Position numbers and translations under genes: made by a program. Positions 16,760 through 27,650 of a stretch of 64,000 bases of DNA are shown here, one piece after another. Position 1 is the first letter of the stretch, and each line of letters starts with the position of its first letter. The notes beneath the pieces were generated by a model. It did not search any database, was not told the origin of the DNA, and saw only the letters and a program-made list of their open reading frames with translations. The stretch comes from Nonomuraea pusilla (GTDB taxonomy: Bacteria > Actinomycetota > Actinomycetes > Streptosporangiales > Streptosporangiaceae), in assembly GCF_900109355.1 (NCBI RefSeq), contig NZ_FOBF01000033.1, positions 1 to 64,000 on the forward strand, written 5' to 3'.

Positions 16760-18199
16760 TCAGCTCCAGGCGAGCATGCGGAGGGGATCCTCCAGCATCG
16801 CGCCCACGTCCCGCAGGAACAGCGAGCCCAGCTCGCCGTCCACGATGCGGTGGTCGAACGACAGCGCCAGCGTGGTGACCTTGCGTACCGCGAGTTCACC
16901 GCCGACCACCCACGGCATGTCCCTGACCTGACCGAACGCGAGGATGGCGGCCTCGCCGGGGTTCAGGATCGGGGTGCCGGCGTCGACGCCGAAGACGCCG
17001 ACGTTGGTGATGGTGATCGTGCCGCCCGCCATCTCCGCCGGCTGGGTGCGGCCCGCGCGCGCCGTCTCCGCCAGCTCGCCGAGGCTCCTGGCCAGCTCGG
17101 GCAGCGACAGCTCGTGGGCGTTCTTGACGTTCGGGACGACCAGCCCGCGCGGGGTGGCGGCGGCGATGCCCAGGTTCACGTAGTGCTTGACCACGATCTC
17201 CTGCGCCTCCTCGTCCCAGGAGGAGTTGATCATCGGGTGCCGCCTGGCCGCCGTGACGACCGCCCTGGCCACGAGGAGCAGCGGCGAGACCTTCACGTCC
17301 GCGAAGTCGGGCATCGCGCGCAGGCGGGCGACGGCGTTCATCGTCTCCGTCACGTCCACCTGGAGGAACTCGGTGACGTGCGGGGCGGTGAACGCGCTGC
17401 CCACCATGGCCTGCGCGGTCATCCTGCGCACGCCCTTGACCGGGACGCGTTCCTCGGCGCCGACCGGGGCCGCGACCCTGGCAGGCCGAGCCTCCGGCTG
17501 GGCGACGGTCTCGGCCGCCGCCCTGACGTCCTCGCGGGTGATCGACCCCTCGGGGCCGGTGCCGGTGACCGCGGCGAGGTCCACGCCGAGGTCCTTGGCG
17601 AGCTTGCGTACCGGGGGCTTGGCCAGCACCGCCACCCGGGCGGGGACGGGGTGCGCGGTCACCTCCACCCGGGACGGGTTCGCGACCGGAGCGGCGGGGA
17701 TCGCCGGAGCCGCGGGGGCGGCGGCGGGCGGCGCAGGCGCCTTGCGCGGCCTGCGCTTCGTCGCGCCCGTCTTGACGCCGTACCCGACGAGGACGGCCTG
17801 CCGCTCCTCCTTGGGGGCGGGGCTGCCGTGCGCGCCGGGCTCGACCGCGCCCTCGGCGGGCGGCCTGGGCACCATGTCGTCGGCCAGAGCCTTGATCGCC
17901 TCGCCGGGAGCCGCACCGGCCGCCGTGCCCGCCGCGCCGCCGCCGGCGGGCTCGCCCGGCTCCGCCGTGTCGACGGCGATGATCGGCAGGCCGACGTCCA
18001 CCGTCTGGCCCTCGTCCGCCATCAGGGCCGCCACCACGCCGTCCCAGGGGATGGGCAGCTCGACGATGGACTTGGCGGTCTCGATCTCCACGACGTTCTG
18101 CTTGACCTTGACCTGGTCCCCCGGCTTGACGAGCCAGCGGACGATCTCCGCCTCCGTCAGGCCCTCACCCACGTCGGGGAGCTTGAACTCGCGTCGCAT
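16760..18199 (-). CDS. 2-oxoacid dehydrogenase complex E2 (dihydrolipoamide acyltransferase)
   Basis: A 479-residue E2 core. Residues 1-78 form one lipoyl domain with the lipoylated Lys43 (ETAKS). An Ala/Pro/Gly-rich linker follows, then a peripheral-subunit-binding domain (about 205-245, PPVRKLAKDLGVDL), and the C-terminal catalytic domain ends in the active-site FDHRIVDG with His450 and Asp454. It passes acyl groups from E1 to CoA. It is the last gene of E1alpha-E1beta-E2, 12 bp after E1beta, with GAGGAGG before its ATG. Substrate may be branched-chain 2-oxoacids or pyruvate; the nearby valine dehydrogenase favours the former. E3 is encoded at 48065. Confidence 0.92.
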   Translation of the reverse strand: MRREFKLPDVGEGLTEAEIVRWLVKPGDQVKVKQNVVEIETAKSIVELPIPWDGVVAALMADEGQTVDVGLPIIAVDTAEPGEPAGGGAAGTAAGAAPGEAIKALADDMVPRPPAEGAVEPGAHGSPAPKEERQAVLVGYGVKTGATKRRPRKAPAPPAAAPAAPAIPAAPVANPSRVEVTAHPVPARVAVLAKPPVRKLAKDLGVDLAAVTGTGPEGSITREDVRAAAETVAQPEARPARVAAPVGAEERVPVKGVRRMTAQAMVGSAFTAPHVTEFLQVDVTETMNAVARLRAMPDFADVKVSPLLLVARAVVTAARRHPMINSSWDEEAQEIVVKHYVNLGIAAATPRGLVVPNVKNAHELSLPELARSLGELAETARAGRTQPAEMAGGTITITNVGVFGVDAGTPILNPGEAAILAFGQVRDMPWVVGGELAVRKVTTLALSFDHRIVDGELGSLFLRDVGAMLEDPLRMLAWS

Positions 18200-18211
18200 G
18201 CCGGCCTCCTC

Positions 18212-19192
18212 TCAGTAGCCGAAGGCGCGGTCGACGGCGTCGAGCACGCGGTCCAGATCCGGCAGGTAGTGCTCCTCCAGCTTGGACGGAGGGTACGGCG
18301 TCGAGAACCCGCCGACCCGCAGGACGGGCGCCTCCAGGTGGTAGAAGCACTGCTCGGTGATGCGGGCCGCCAGCTCCGCGCCGAAGCCGCTGTTGACGGG
18401 GGCCTCGTGCACGACCACGACCCTGCCGGTCCTGCGTACGGACTCCATGACGAGCGGCTGGTCGAGCGGGTTGAGCGAGCGCAGGTCCACCACCTCGAGG
18501 TCGCGCCCGTCCTCCTCGGCCGCCGCGGCGGCCTGCAGGCAGGTCTTGACCATCGGCCCGTACGCGAGCAGCGTCGCGTCGGCGCCCGGCCGCACCACCC
18601 GCGCCCGGTCGAACGGCGTCCACCAGTCGGTGGAGGAGGTGTCGACGTCGGCCTTCTCCCAGTAGCGGCGCTTGGGCTCGAAGAAGACGACCGGGTCGTC
18701 GCAGCGGATCGCCTGCTGGATCATGCTGTACGCGTCGGCCGGGTTGGAGCAGGCCACGACCCGCAGGCCGGCGGTGTGCGTGAAGTACGCCTCGGGCGAC
18801 TCGCTGTGGTGCTCGACCGCGCCGATGCCGCCGCCGCAGGGGATGCGGACGACGACGGGCAGCTTGATCGCGCCGAGCGAGCGCATCGGCATCTTGGCGA
18901 GCTGGGTGATGATCTGGTCGGCCGCGGGGAAGACGAAGCCGTCGAACTGGATCTCGCAGACCGGCCGGTAGCCGCGCAGCGCGAGGCCGATCGCGGTGCC
19001 GATGATGCCCGACTCCGCGAGCGGGGTGTCGATGACGCGGTCCTCGCCGAAGTCCTTCTGCAGGCCGTCGGTGACGCGGAACACGCCTCCGAGCTTGCCG
19101 ACGTCCTCGCCCATGACGAGGACCTTGGGGTCGTCCTCCATGGCCTTGCGCATGCCCTCGTTGAGCGCCTTGGACAGGCTCAGCACGGTCAC
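18212..19192 (-). CDS. 2-oxoacid dehydrogenase E1 component, beta subunit
   Basis: A 326-residue beta subunit of the alpha2beta2 thiamine-diphosphate E1 enzyme. LVMGEDVGKLGGVFRVT and the glutamate in DTPLAESGIIG contribute to ThDP activation; the C-terminal transketolase-like domain contains LRSLNPLD and VVVVHEAPVNSG. The GTG start overlaps the E1alpha stop (GTGA), so the two subunits are translationally coupled. The long reading that continues upstream runs antisense to E1alpha codons and is not real. Confidence 0.93.
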   Translation of the reverse strand: MTVLSLSKALNEGMRKAMEDDPKVLVMGEDVGKLGGVFRVTDGLQKDFGEDRVIDTPLAESGIIGTAIGLALRGYRPVCEIQFDGFVFPAADQIITQLAKMPMRSLGAIKLPVVVRIPCGGGIGAVEHHSESPEAYFTHTAGLRVVACSNPADAYSMIQQAIRCDDPVVFFEPKRRYWEKADVDTSSTDWWTPFDRARVVRPGADATLLAYGPMVKTCLQAAAAAEEDGRDLEVVDLRSLNPLDQPLVMESVRRTGRVVVVHEAPVNSGFGAELAARITEQCFYHLEAPVLRVGGFSTPYPPSKLEEHYLPDLDRVLDAVDRAFGY

Positions 19193-20325
19193 TTCTCGAA
19201 CCCCTCCAGGTAGGCGGCGAACTGGGCGCGCTCCTCGTCGATCAGGGAGTGGGGCTCCCTGTAGACGTGGTCGAAGATGTCGAGCGGCTGGGGGTCGGGC
19301 ATGGCCAGGCAGCGCCTGCGCAGGTCCGCTCCGAGCTGGTCGGCCTCGGCGTCGAGCGCGTCGAAGAACGCCTGGTCGGCCAGCTCGTTCTTGAACAGGT
19401 ACGCCTTGACGCGCTCGATCGGGTCCTTCAGCTTCCACGCCTCCAGCTCGCTGGCGACGCGGTAGCGGGTGGGGTCGTCGGTGGTGGTGTGCGCGCCCAT
19501 CCGGTACGTGAACGCCTCGATGAGGGTCGGGCCCTGGCCGGTGCGGGCGGCTTCGAGCGCCTTCCTCGTCACGGCGAGGCAGGCGAAGACGTCGTTGCCG
19601 TCGACGCGGACGCCGGGGAAGCCGAAGCCGGAGGCGCGGCGGTAGAGGGGGATGCGGGTCTGCTTCTCCAGCGGCTCGGAGATCGCCCACTGGTTGTTCT
19701 GGCAGAAGAACACGATCGGCGCGTTGAACACGCTGGCCCAGATGAACGACTCGTTCACGTCGCCCTGGGAGGTGGCGCCGTCGCCGAAGTAGACCAGGGT
19801 GGCGGCGGCCGCGTCGTCGCGCTGGATGCCCATGGCGTAGCCGACGGCGTGCAGCGTCTGGCTGCCGATCACGATCGTGTACAGGTGGAAGTTGTGCTCC
19901 TTGGGGTCCCATCCGCCGTGGTTGACGCCGCGGAAGAGGCCGAGCAGCTTGACGGGGTCGACGTCGCGGCACCAGGCCACGCCGTGCTCGCGGTAGGTGG
20001 GGAAGGCCATGTCGGCGTCGGTGAGGGCGCGGCCCGAGCCGATCTGGGCGGCCTCCTGCCCGAGCAGCGAGGCCCAGATGCCCAGCTCGCCCTGCCGCTG
20101 GAGGGCCACGGCTTCCAGGTCGATGCTCCGGACGAGCACCAGGTCGCGGTAGAGGGACCTGACCTCTTCGGGGGTGAGGTCGATGTCGTAGTCGGGGTGC
20201 TCGACCCGCTCTCCTTCGGGGGTGAGCAGCTGGACGAGCTCAGGGGGTGCTTCGGCACCACGAGAGGCTTCGGCTGTCACGGGCCACTCCTGTGCGGTCA
20301 GGGCTGGTTCTGATGGGTTTGCCAT
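19189..20325 (-). CDS. 2-oxoacid dehydrogenase E1 component, alpha subunit
   Basis: A 378-residue alpha subunit that carries the ThDP-binding motif GDGATSQGD...NN (ends FFCQNNQWAI). MGAHTTTDDPTRYR is the usual phosphorylation-loop region. It decarboxylates the 2-oxoacid and reductively acylates the E2 lipoyl group. ATG 20325 (MANPSEP) is preferred, with AGAAGG about 10 nt upstream; 20355 is possible. It heads the operon and is divergent from purS. Family resemblance fits both branched-chain and pyruvate complexes. Confidence 0.92.
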   Translation of the reverse strand: MANPSEPALTAQEWPVTAEASRGAEAPPELVQLLTPEGERVEHPDYDIDLTPEEVRSLYRDLVLVRSIDLEAVALQRQGELGIWASLLGQEAAQIGSGRALTDADMAFPTYREHGVAWCRDVDPVKLLGLFRGVNHGGWDPKEHNFHLYTIVIGSQTLHAVGYAMGIQRDDAAAATLVYFGDGATSQGDVNESFIWASVFNAPIVFFCQNNQWAISEPLEKQTRIPLYRRASGFGFPGVRVDGNDVFACLAVTRKALEAARTGQGPTLIEAFTYRMGAHTTTDDPTRYRVASELEAWKLKDPIERVKAYLFKNELADQAFFDALDAEADQLGADLRRRCLAMPDPQPLDIFDHVYREPHSLIDEERAQFAAYLEGFEK

Positions 20326-20507
20326 CTGAGGCCAGCCTTCTGAGCGTCGGACCATCTGGTGGTGGTTCGTACGCGTTTGGGGACATGGTGGCAGACGTCA
20401 CAGCCCCCAGCGCAAGCCCCCATGTCCTCCCCGTTCCCGTTGTGCCGGTGGCCACACGCGGCCGGTAGGCTGGCTTTCCCATCACCCAGCGCACCAGGAG
20501 GAACACA
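20326..20507. promoter_or_regulatory. Divergent control region between the E1alpha operon and purS
   Basis: An inverted repeat GGACATGG (20381-20388) with CCATGTCC (20420-20427) could form a long-loop hairpin or be an operator. A -10-like TAGGCT (20465-20470) faces purS, whose ribosome-binding site AGGAGG is at 20496-20501. No confident -35 is visible on either side. Confidence 0.4.
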
Positions 20508-20753
20508 GTGGCGCGCGTCATCGTGGACGTCATGCTGAAGCCCGAGATCCTCGACCCGCAGGGCCAGGCCATCGCGCGGGCGCTGCCCAGGCTCGGCTTC
20601 TCCGGCGTCTCGGCCGTCCGTCAGGGCAAGCGGTTCGAGATCGAGCTCGACGGGCCGGCCGACGAGGCGGCGCTCGACAGCGTGCGCAAGATGGCCGAGA
20701 CGCTGCTGGCCAACACGGTGATCGAGGACTACACCGTCCGAGTTGAGGGCTAG
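20508..20753 (+). CDS. purS: Phosphoribosylformylglycinamidine synthase, PurS subunit
   Basis: An 81-residue PurS protein (RVIVDVMLKPEILDPQGQAI at the start, NTVIEDYTV at the end). It bridges PurL and PurQ in the small-PurL form of FGAM synthase, the fourth step of de novo purine synthesis. GTG 20508 sits 6 nt after AGGAGG. Unusually, it is separated from purQ by about 770 bp holding an anti-sigma kinase gene. Confidence 0.95.
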   Translation: MARVIVDVMLKPEILDPQGQAIARALPRLGFSGVSAVRQGKRFEIELDGPADEAALDSVRKMAETLLANTVIEDYTVRVEG

Positions 20754-20848
20754 CGGCACTTTTGCCCCCGGAATTCCCCCTGGCCGGTTAAAGCCGGGTT
20801 CGGCCGTGCCACAATGCCACGGGCTTGCCAAGGGGGAATAACAACAAC

Positions 20849-20932
20849 GTGATTTTGCGGTTAGCCCCGTTTTCTCAGGGAAACCTACTCCAGGTGACGT
20901 TCCGGCGCCCGGAGGAGTCCGGTGGATATTGA
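20849..20932 (+). CDS. Possible 27-residue leader ORF overlapping the anti-sigma gene
   Basis: GTG 20849 follows AGGGGGA (20831-20837) and opens 27 codons (VILRLAPFSQGN...) that end in TGA 20930-20932, eight bases inside the next gene, whose GTG is at 20922. The overlap would couple translation of the two. The peptide has no recognised family. It could be a leader peptide, or only a chance ORF. Confidence 0.35.
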   Translation: MILRLAPFSQGNLLQVTFRRPEESGGY

Positions 20933-21359
20933 GTTCTCGTTGGCACTGCCTCGGGATGCTATCGGCATACCGATGGTCAGGCGAGTGCTTGGCGACGCGA
21001 TGCGGTCACTCAACGTGAGCGAGACCTGCATCGCCGACATGCTGCTCGCGGTCTCCGAGGCGTGCTCCAACGCGGTCCGGCACGGGGGGCCCGCCAACCG
21101 TTACGAGGTGTCGGCCGCCATCGGCTACGGGCGCTGCGACGTCCGCGTGGCCGACAACGGCGACGGCCTGCCGTCCGTGCCGCTGCGCTTCCCGCCGCCC
21201 GACACCGAGAACGGCCGCGGGCTGCTCATCATGCGCTCCGTGGTCGACGAGATCTCCTTCGGCGTCACGCCCGGCCGCGGCACCACCGTCCACCTGCGCA
21301 AGACCCTCGACTGGGACGACGACCGCGCCGCCAGGCCGCGCGAGCTCGCCGCCGTCTGA
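20922..21359 (+). CDS. Anti-sigma factor/serine kinase (RsbW-like HATPase)
   Basis: A 145-residue GHKL ATPase of the RsbW/SpoIIAB type. Visible boxes are the N box EACSNAVRHG, G1 VADNGDGLP, and G2 GRGLLIM with the late GRGTTVHL. These kinases bind an alternative sigma factor and phosphorylate a STAS anti-sigma antagonist. No sigma-B-like factor or STAS partner is adjacent. GTG 20922 has GGAGGA 5 nt upstream. It lies between purS and purQ on the same strand, which is unusual for the pur cluster. Confidence 0.87.
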   Translation: MDIEFSLALPRDAIGIPMVRRVLGDAMRSLNVSETCIADMLLAVSEACSNAVRHGGPANRYEVSAAIGYGRCDVRVADNGDGLPSVPLRFPPPDTENGRGLLIMRSVVDEISFGVTPGRGTTVHLRKTLDWDDDRAARPRELAAV

Positions 21360-21526
21360 CCGCGCCGTCCCTCCGCACGGGGGCACGCGCCCTCCCGGAG
21401 CCGCCGTCCGCCCGGGATGTGGCACACCAGAGCGCACCGGATAACCTGGGTACACCGCCGCAGACCGCCGTCCACCCGAAGAGACGGTGGCGCGTGCGCG
21501 CGCATTCCTCGGAGGGGACGACTGTC

Positions 21527-22203
21527 ATGAGCGCTGCCCGTGTGGGCGTAGTCACGTTTCCAGGAACTCTCGACGACCAGGACGCCGCCAGAGCCGTGCG
21601 CCTCGTGGGCGCGGAGGCGGTGCCGCTGTGGCACGCCGACCACGACCTGAAGGGAGTCGACGCCGTCTTCCTGCCCGGCGGCTTCTCCTACGGCGACTAT
21701 CTGCGCTGCGGCGCCATCTCCCGGTTCGCCCCCCTGATGGAGGAGCTGATCCCGGCGGCCAGGGCGGGGCTTCCCGTGCTGGGCACCTGCAACGGGTTCC
21801 AGATCCTCTGCGAGGCGCACCTGCTGCCCGGCGCGCTCACCCGCAACGCCTCGCTCCACTACGTCTGCCGCGACCAGAAGGTCAGGATCGAGCAGACCGG
21901 CACGGCGTGGACGAACTCGTTCGGCGCCGACCAGGAGATCGTCCTGCCGGTCAAGCACGGTGAGGGCCGCTACGTCGCCGACACCGACACGCTCGCCGCC
22001 CTGGAGGCGGGCGGGCACGTCGTCGTGCGGTACGTCGGCAACCCCAACGGCTCGATGAACGACATCGCGGGCATCAGGAACGAGGCGGGCAACGTGGTGG
22101 GCCTCATGCCGCACCCCGAGCACGCCGTCGAGGACCTCGTCGGCGCCCCGAGCACCGACGGTCTCGGCTTCTTCACCTCCATCCTCAAGAAGCTGGTGAA
22201 CGC

Positions 22204-22207
<4 letters not shown>
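21527..22207 (+). CDS. purQ: Phosphoribosylformylglycinamidine synthase, PurQ glutaminase subunit
   Basis: A 226-residue class I glutamine amidotransferase. The nucleophile is Cys88 in LGTCNGFQ, and PHPEHAVED holds the His/Glu pair. It supplies ammonia to PurL for conversion of FGAR to FGAM. ATG 21527 follows GGAGGGG by 9 nt. Its stop overlaps the purL start (ATGA). The 167-bp gap before it shows no clear hairpin, only a possible promoter (ATAACCT near 21440). Confidence 0.95.
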
Positions 22208-24453
<2,246 letters not shown>

Positions 24454-24463
24454 CCAGGACGCA

Positions 24464-24496
24464 CGGAGGGCCCGGCACGACGTGCCGGGCCCTCCG
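24464..24496. terminator. Bidirectional terminator between purL and the collagen-like gene
   Basis: A perfect 15-bp stem (24464-24478 with 24482-24496, arm CGGAGGGCCCGGCAC) with a 3-nt GAC loop lies between two convergent genes, 10 bp from each stop. It should end transcripts from both sides. Confidence 0.8.
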
Positions 24497-24505
24497 CGTT
24501 GTCAG

Positions 24506-25234
24506 CTACAACTTCTTGCCGGACTTCACGCAGACGACGTAGACGGTGCCGGAGACCTTCGGGTTGAAGATGCCCTTCTCACTGGCACCCTGCGCGCCCT
24601 TGTCGGCGCTGACGCCGTAGTGCTCGATGTTGATGCCGAGGTCGATCTTGCCGACGGTGACCTCCCAGGCCGACGAGCCGGAGGGCGCGCTGCCCATGAC
24701 GGTGGCGTTCTTCAGCTCGTTGAAGTCGAAGCCGCCGCCGGTGGCGATGTCGCCCTTGGCACAGCTGGCCTGGGCGTGGCCGGTCGAGTTCAGGCTGGTG
24801 TTGTTGACGTAGGTGATGAGCCTGCCGGCGTCGCCGGGCTCACCCTGGGGGCCCTGGGGACCGGCCGGGCCCTGCGGGCCCGTGTCGCCCTTGGGGCCCT
24901 GCGGGCCGGTGGCGCCCTTCAGGCCCTGCGGGCCCTGGGGACCGGTCTCGCCCTTCGGGCCCTGCGGGCCCTGGGCGCCCCTGTCGCCCTTGGGGCCGGC
25001 GGTGACGGCGGTCTCGGTGCCGCCGCCGCCGATCGTCACGCTCTCCTCCGTCTTCCGGCAGGCCGCGCCCGGGTTGACGATGCGGACGTAGCGGGTCTTC
25101 TTGTTCACGCAGGCGTTCACCTCGCTGCCCGCTGCCGACGCGGTGGCGACTCCACCGACGGCGAGCAGCGAAGCGGCGAGCGCGCCGACGGTGGCAAGGG
25201 TGAGCGTGCGCCCACCGCGAACGTTGATAGCCAC
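24506..25234 (-). CDS. Secreted collagen-like protein
   Basis: A 242-residue protein. Residues 1-35 are a Sec signal peptide ending in ATASA/AG. About 36-80 form a small domain with two cysteines (NACVN, GAACRK). About 81-138 are 19 uninterrupted Gly-X-Y triplets such as GPKGDRGAQGPQ, which predict a collagen triple helix. The last ~105 residues form a globular head with two cysteines. GTG 25234 follows GGAAGGA with a 5-nt gap. Bacterial collagen-like proteins act in adhesion, spore or cell-surface structure; the role here is unknown. Confidence 0.85.
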   Translation of the reverse strand: MAINVRGGRTLTLATVGALAASLLAVGGVATASAAGSEVNACVNKKTRYVRIVNPGAACRKTEESVTIGGGGTETAVTAGPKGDRGAQGPQGPKGETGPQGPQGLKGATGPQGPKGDTGPQGPAGPQGPQGEPGDAGRLITYVNNTSLNSTGHAQASCAKGDIATGGGFDFNELKNATVMGSAPSGSSAWEVTVGKIDLGINIEHYGVSADKGAQGASEKGIFNPKVSGTVYVVCVKSGKKL

Positions 25235-25400
25235 GACATTCCTTCCAATGGTGCGGGTGTTGCCGCAGTGATCACGTTTGAAACGGTCCAAAGGATGGCA
25301 AGAACTACATAACGTGTATGTCACGAAGCGGAGGGTTACTGACCGGATTGACCGGCCGTCGTGCGAGCAGTGGGTCAGAAGTGACCCCTGCCACAAATCG

Positions 25401-25417
25401 GACGTACGTCGTACGTC
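25401..25417. promoter_or_regulatory. 17-bp palindromic operator at the first MFS gene
   Basis: GACGTACG-T-CGTACGTC is an 8-1-8 perfect inverted repeat that ends at the -10-like CATAGT (25417-25422) of the MFS gene at 25430. A repressor bound here would block the promoter. The TetR gene at 26925-27578 is the nearest candidate; its own putative operator also contains GTAC-rich arms. Confidence 0.6.
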
Positions 25418-25429
25418 ATAGTGGAGTCC

Positions 25430-26917
25430 ATGGTCGCGGTCACCCCCGGAGCCGACAGCCGCCTGCGTTACGCCTGGCGGGTGTGCTCCGTCACCAGCCT
25501 GGGCCTCGTCCTCATCGGCATCGCGGGGAGCACGCTCAACGTGGCGCTGCCCGTGGTGGTGCGCCACTTCCACGCCGGCCCGCTCGAATCCGGCTGGATC
25601 CTGCTGTCGTTCCTGCTGGTCAACACGGCCAGCCTGGTGTTCTTCGGCCGCGTGGCCGACCTGCTCGGCCGGCGTGAGGTCTACCTCGCCGGCTTCGCCC
25701 TGTTCACCGTGGCGTCGCTGCTGGCCGGTCTGTCGCCGAACGTGTGGTTCCTCGTCGCGATGCGCGTGCTGCAGGCGCTCGGCGCGTCGATGATCCTCGC
25801 GAACGGCACCGTCATCATCACCGACGCGTTCCCGCCCGAGCGGCTCAGCCAGGGCATGGGCGTCTACATCGGCACGCTGTCCGTCGCCCAACTCCTCGGG
25901 CCGACGCTGGGCGGGCTCATCGCCGAGGCCGCGGGCTGGCAGTGGATCTTCTGGGTGAACGTGCCCGCCGGGCTCGTCGCGCTCGGCTGGGGGGCAGCCG
26001 TCCTGCGCAGGACGCCGAGGCGGCCCAAGGAGCCCGTGGACGCCCTGGGCAACGTGCTGCTGTTCGCCGCGCTGTCGGCCGCGCTGCTCGCCCTGTCGGA
26101 GACGGGCTCGCGCGGCCTGGCCAGCCCCGTCGTCCTCGCCGGAGCCGGGGCGTTCCTGGTGCTCGTGCCGCTGGTCGCGCTGGCCGAGCGCAGGTCCGCC
26201 AACCCGGTGCTCGACCTGCGGCTGTTCGGCGGCCGGCTGCTCGCCTACGCCAACCTGGCGTCGTTCTGCAACGCTCTGGCGCGCTCCGCGCTGATCCTCG
26301 TGGTCGCGCTCTACTTCCAGGCCGCGAGGGGCTACGACGCGTTCACGGCGGGCCTGAGCGTGCTGCCGCTGCCCGTCGGCATCGGCCTCGCCTCGCCCGT
26401 GGCAGGGGTGCTGGGACGCCGCCTGTCGCCGTACGCGGTGTCGGTCGGCGGGGCCGCCATGAGCACGGCCGGGCTCGGCACCCTCATGCTGACGGCCGAC
26501 CCGGCCACGCCGTACTGGGTGATCGGCCTCGGCCTGTTCGTGGCGGGCTGCGGCAGCGGCACGTTCCTCACCGGCAACACCACGCAGGTCATGCGGGCGC
26601 TGCCGAGCGGCAGCCTCGGCGTCGTCAACGGCTTCCGCGTCATGATCATGAACGTCGGCATCGTGCTCAGCGTGGGACTCTCACTGAGCGTCCTGACCAG
26701 CTCGGTGGGCCCCGAGCTGCGCGCCCAGGTGTACGCGGCCACGCTGTCGCGGCTGTCGCCGGTGGCCGTGGACCACCTCATGGACGGCTTCCAGCGCACG
26801 TACGCGGTGCTGTTCGCCGTGGCGCTGGCGGGCGCCGTGCTCGCCGCCCTCGCCCGTTCACGCCCCACCGCCGTTCAGCCCGGCGCCCCCGCCGGGCGCG
26901 CCTCCACGTCCCGGTAA
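25430..26917 (+). CDS. MFS drug exporter (DHA2, 14-helix type)
   Basis: A 495-residue major facilitator with about 14 membrane segments. The motif-A loop GRVADLLGRREVY follows helix 2, and motif C-like GPTLGGLIAEAAGWQWIFWVN is the drug:proton antiporter signature. It should export a hydrophobic compound using the proton gradient. ATG 25430 lies 7 nt after CATAGT, suggesting a leaderless mRNA; GTG 25421 is the alternative. It ends 7 bp from the convergent TetR gene. Confidence 0.88.
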   Translation: MVAVTPGADSRLRYAWRVCSVTSLGLVLIGIAGSTLNVALPVVVRHFHAGPLESGWILLSFLLVNTASLVFFGRVADLLGRREVYLAGFALFTVASLLAGLSPNVWFLVAMRVLQALGASMILANGTVIITDAFPPERLSQGMGVYIGTLSVAQLLGPTLGGLIAEAAGWQWIFWVNVPAGLVALGWGAAVLRRTPRRPKEPVDALGNVLLFAALSAALLALSETGSRGLASPVVLAGAGAFLVLVPLVALAERRSANPVLDLRLFGGRLLAYANLASFCNALARSALILVVALYFQAARGYDAFTAGLSVLPLPVGIGLASPVAGVLGRRLSPYAVSVGGAAMSTAGLGTLMLTADPATPYWVIGLGLFVAGCGSGTFLTGNTTQVMRALPSGSLGVVNGFRVMIMNVGIVLSVGLSLSVLTSSVGPELRAQVYAATLSRLSPVAVDHLMDGFQRTYAVLFAVALAGAVLAALARSRPTAVQPGAPAGRASTSR

Positions 26918-26924
26918 CGCCCGG

Positions 26925-27578
26925 CTATCGCTCGGCGGCCAGGGCGTCGATGCCGGCGAGGATCAGGTCGACGCCGAAGCCGTCGTACAGCGAGGGGGGC
27001 AGCTCCCCCGCCATCGGCGTGGCCATCTCCACGATGTTCGGGTACGTCTCCGGCGGCAGCGACTGCAGGGCCAGCCGCTTGGCCCGCACGAGCTCGGCGA
27101 CCTGGGCGCTGTCGCGGCCCGCGCGGTAGTGCACGGGGGCGTCGGCGATGGAGACGGCGCTCTGCAGCAGGTACTTCGTGATCAGGCAGCTCTCGTTCCT
27201 GGTGAAGCCCGCGGAACGGATCAGGCCGAGCGCGCGGTCCCACACGCCGAGGAAGGCCGGCACGGCCATGGTGTCGACCTGTTCGAGCACGGTCCGCGCG
27301 CAGGGGTGGGCGCGCAGCGCCCGGATCAGGCCCACCATCAGGTCGTGGAGCTGCTCGCGGCAGGGACGCTCGTCGGCGGGCTCCAGGGCGAAGCCGGCGA
27401 TGAGGTGGTCGGCCATGCCGGCGAGCAGCTGCTCCTTGTTCTTGAAGTGCCAGTACAGGGCCATGGGGGTGACGCCGAGGTCGGCGGCGAGGCGGCGGAT
27501 CGTCACCGCGTCGAGCCCTTCGGTGTCGCCGATCTCCAGGGCCCGCTCGACGATGGCCGCCGCGGTCAGTTTTCCCAT
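26925..27578 (-). CDS. TetR-family regulator of the flanking MFS genes
   Basis: A 217-residue TetR protein. The N-terminal HTH (LAADLGVTPMALYWHFKNKEQLL) is followed by a TetR_C-type ligand domain, as in tetracycline-repressor relatives. It is divergent from the MFS gene at 27651, and large palindromes fill the gap. Start is ATG 27578 or GTG one codon earlier (27581), the latter being 8 nt after TATAGT (27595-27590). It probably represses both itself and the exporter, perhaps also the MFS gene at 25430. Confidence 0.88.
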   Translation of the reverse strand: MGKLTAAAIVERALEIGDTEGLDAVTIRRLAADLGVTPMALYWHFKNKEQLLAGMADHLIAGFALEPADERPCREQLHDLMVGLIRALRAHPCARTVLEQVDTMAVPAFLGVWDRALGLIRSAGFTRNESCLITKYLLQSAVSIADAPVHYRAGRDSAQVAELVRAKRLALQSLPPETYPNIVEMATPMAGELPPSLYDGFGVDLILAGIDALAAER

Positions 27579-27593
27579 CACGGTTGACAACTA

Positions 27594-27636
27594 TACGCGG
27601 TACAGGTTCGACTGTACGCCGTACAAGTACGGCGTA
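27594..27636. promoter_or_regulatory. Composite TetR operator in the tetR-MFS gap
   Basis: TACGCCGTAC (27615-27624), AA, GTACGGCGTA (27627-27636) is a perfect 10-2-10 inverted repeat. Its left arm also forms a near-perfect second palindrome with TACGCGGTACAG (27594-27605), through CTGTACGCCGTA (27612-27623). The block spans from the TATAGT box of tetR to 15 bp before the MFS start, and TTGACA at 27584-27589 faces the MFS gene. Two overlapping TetR sites fit the pattern. Confidence 0.75.
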
Positions 27637-27650
27637 TAGGAGGGGCCGCC

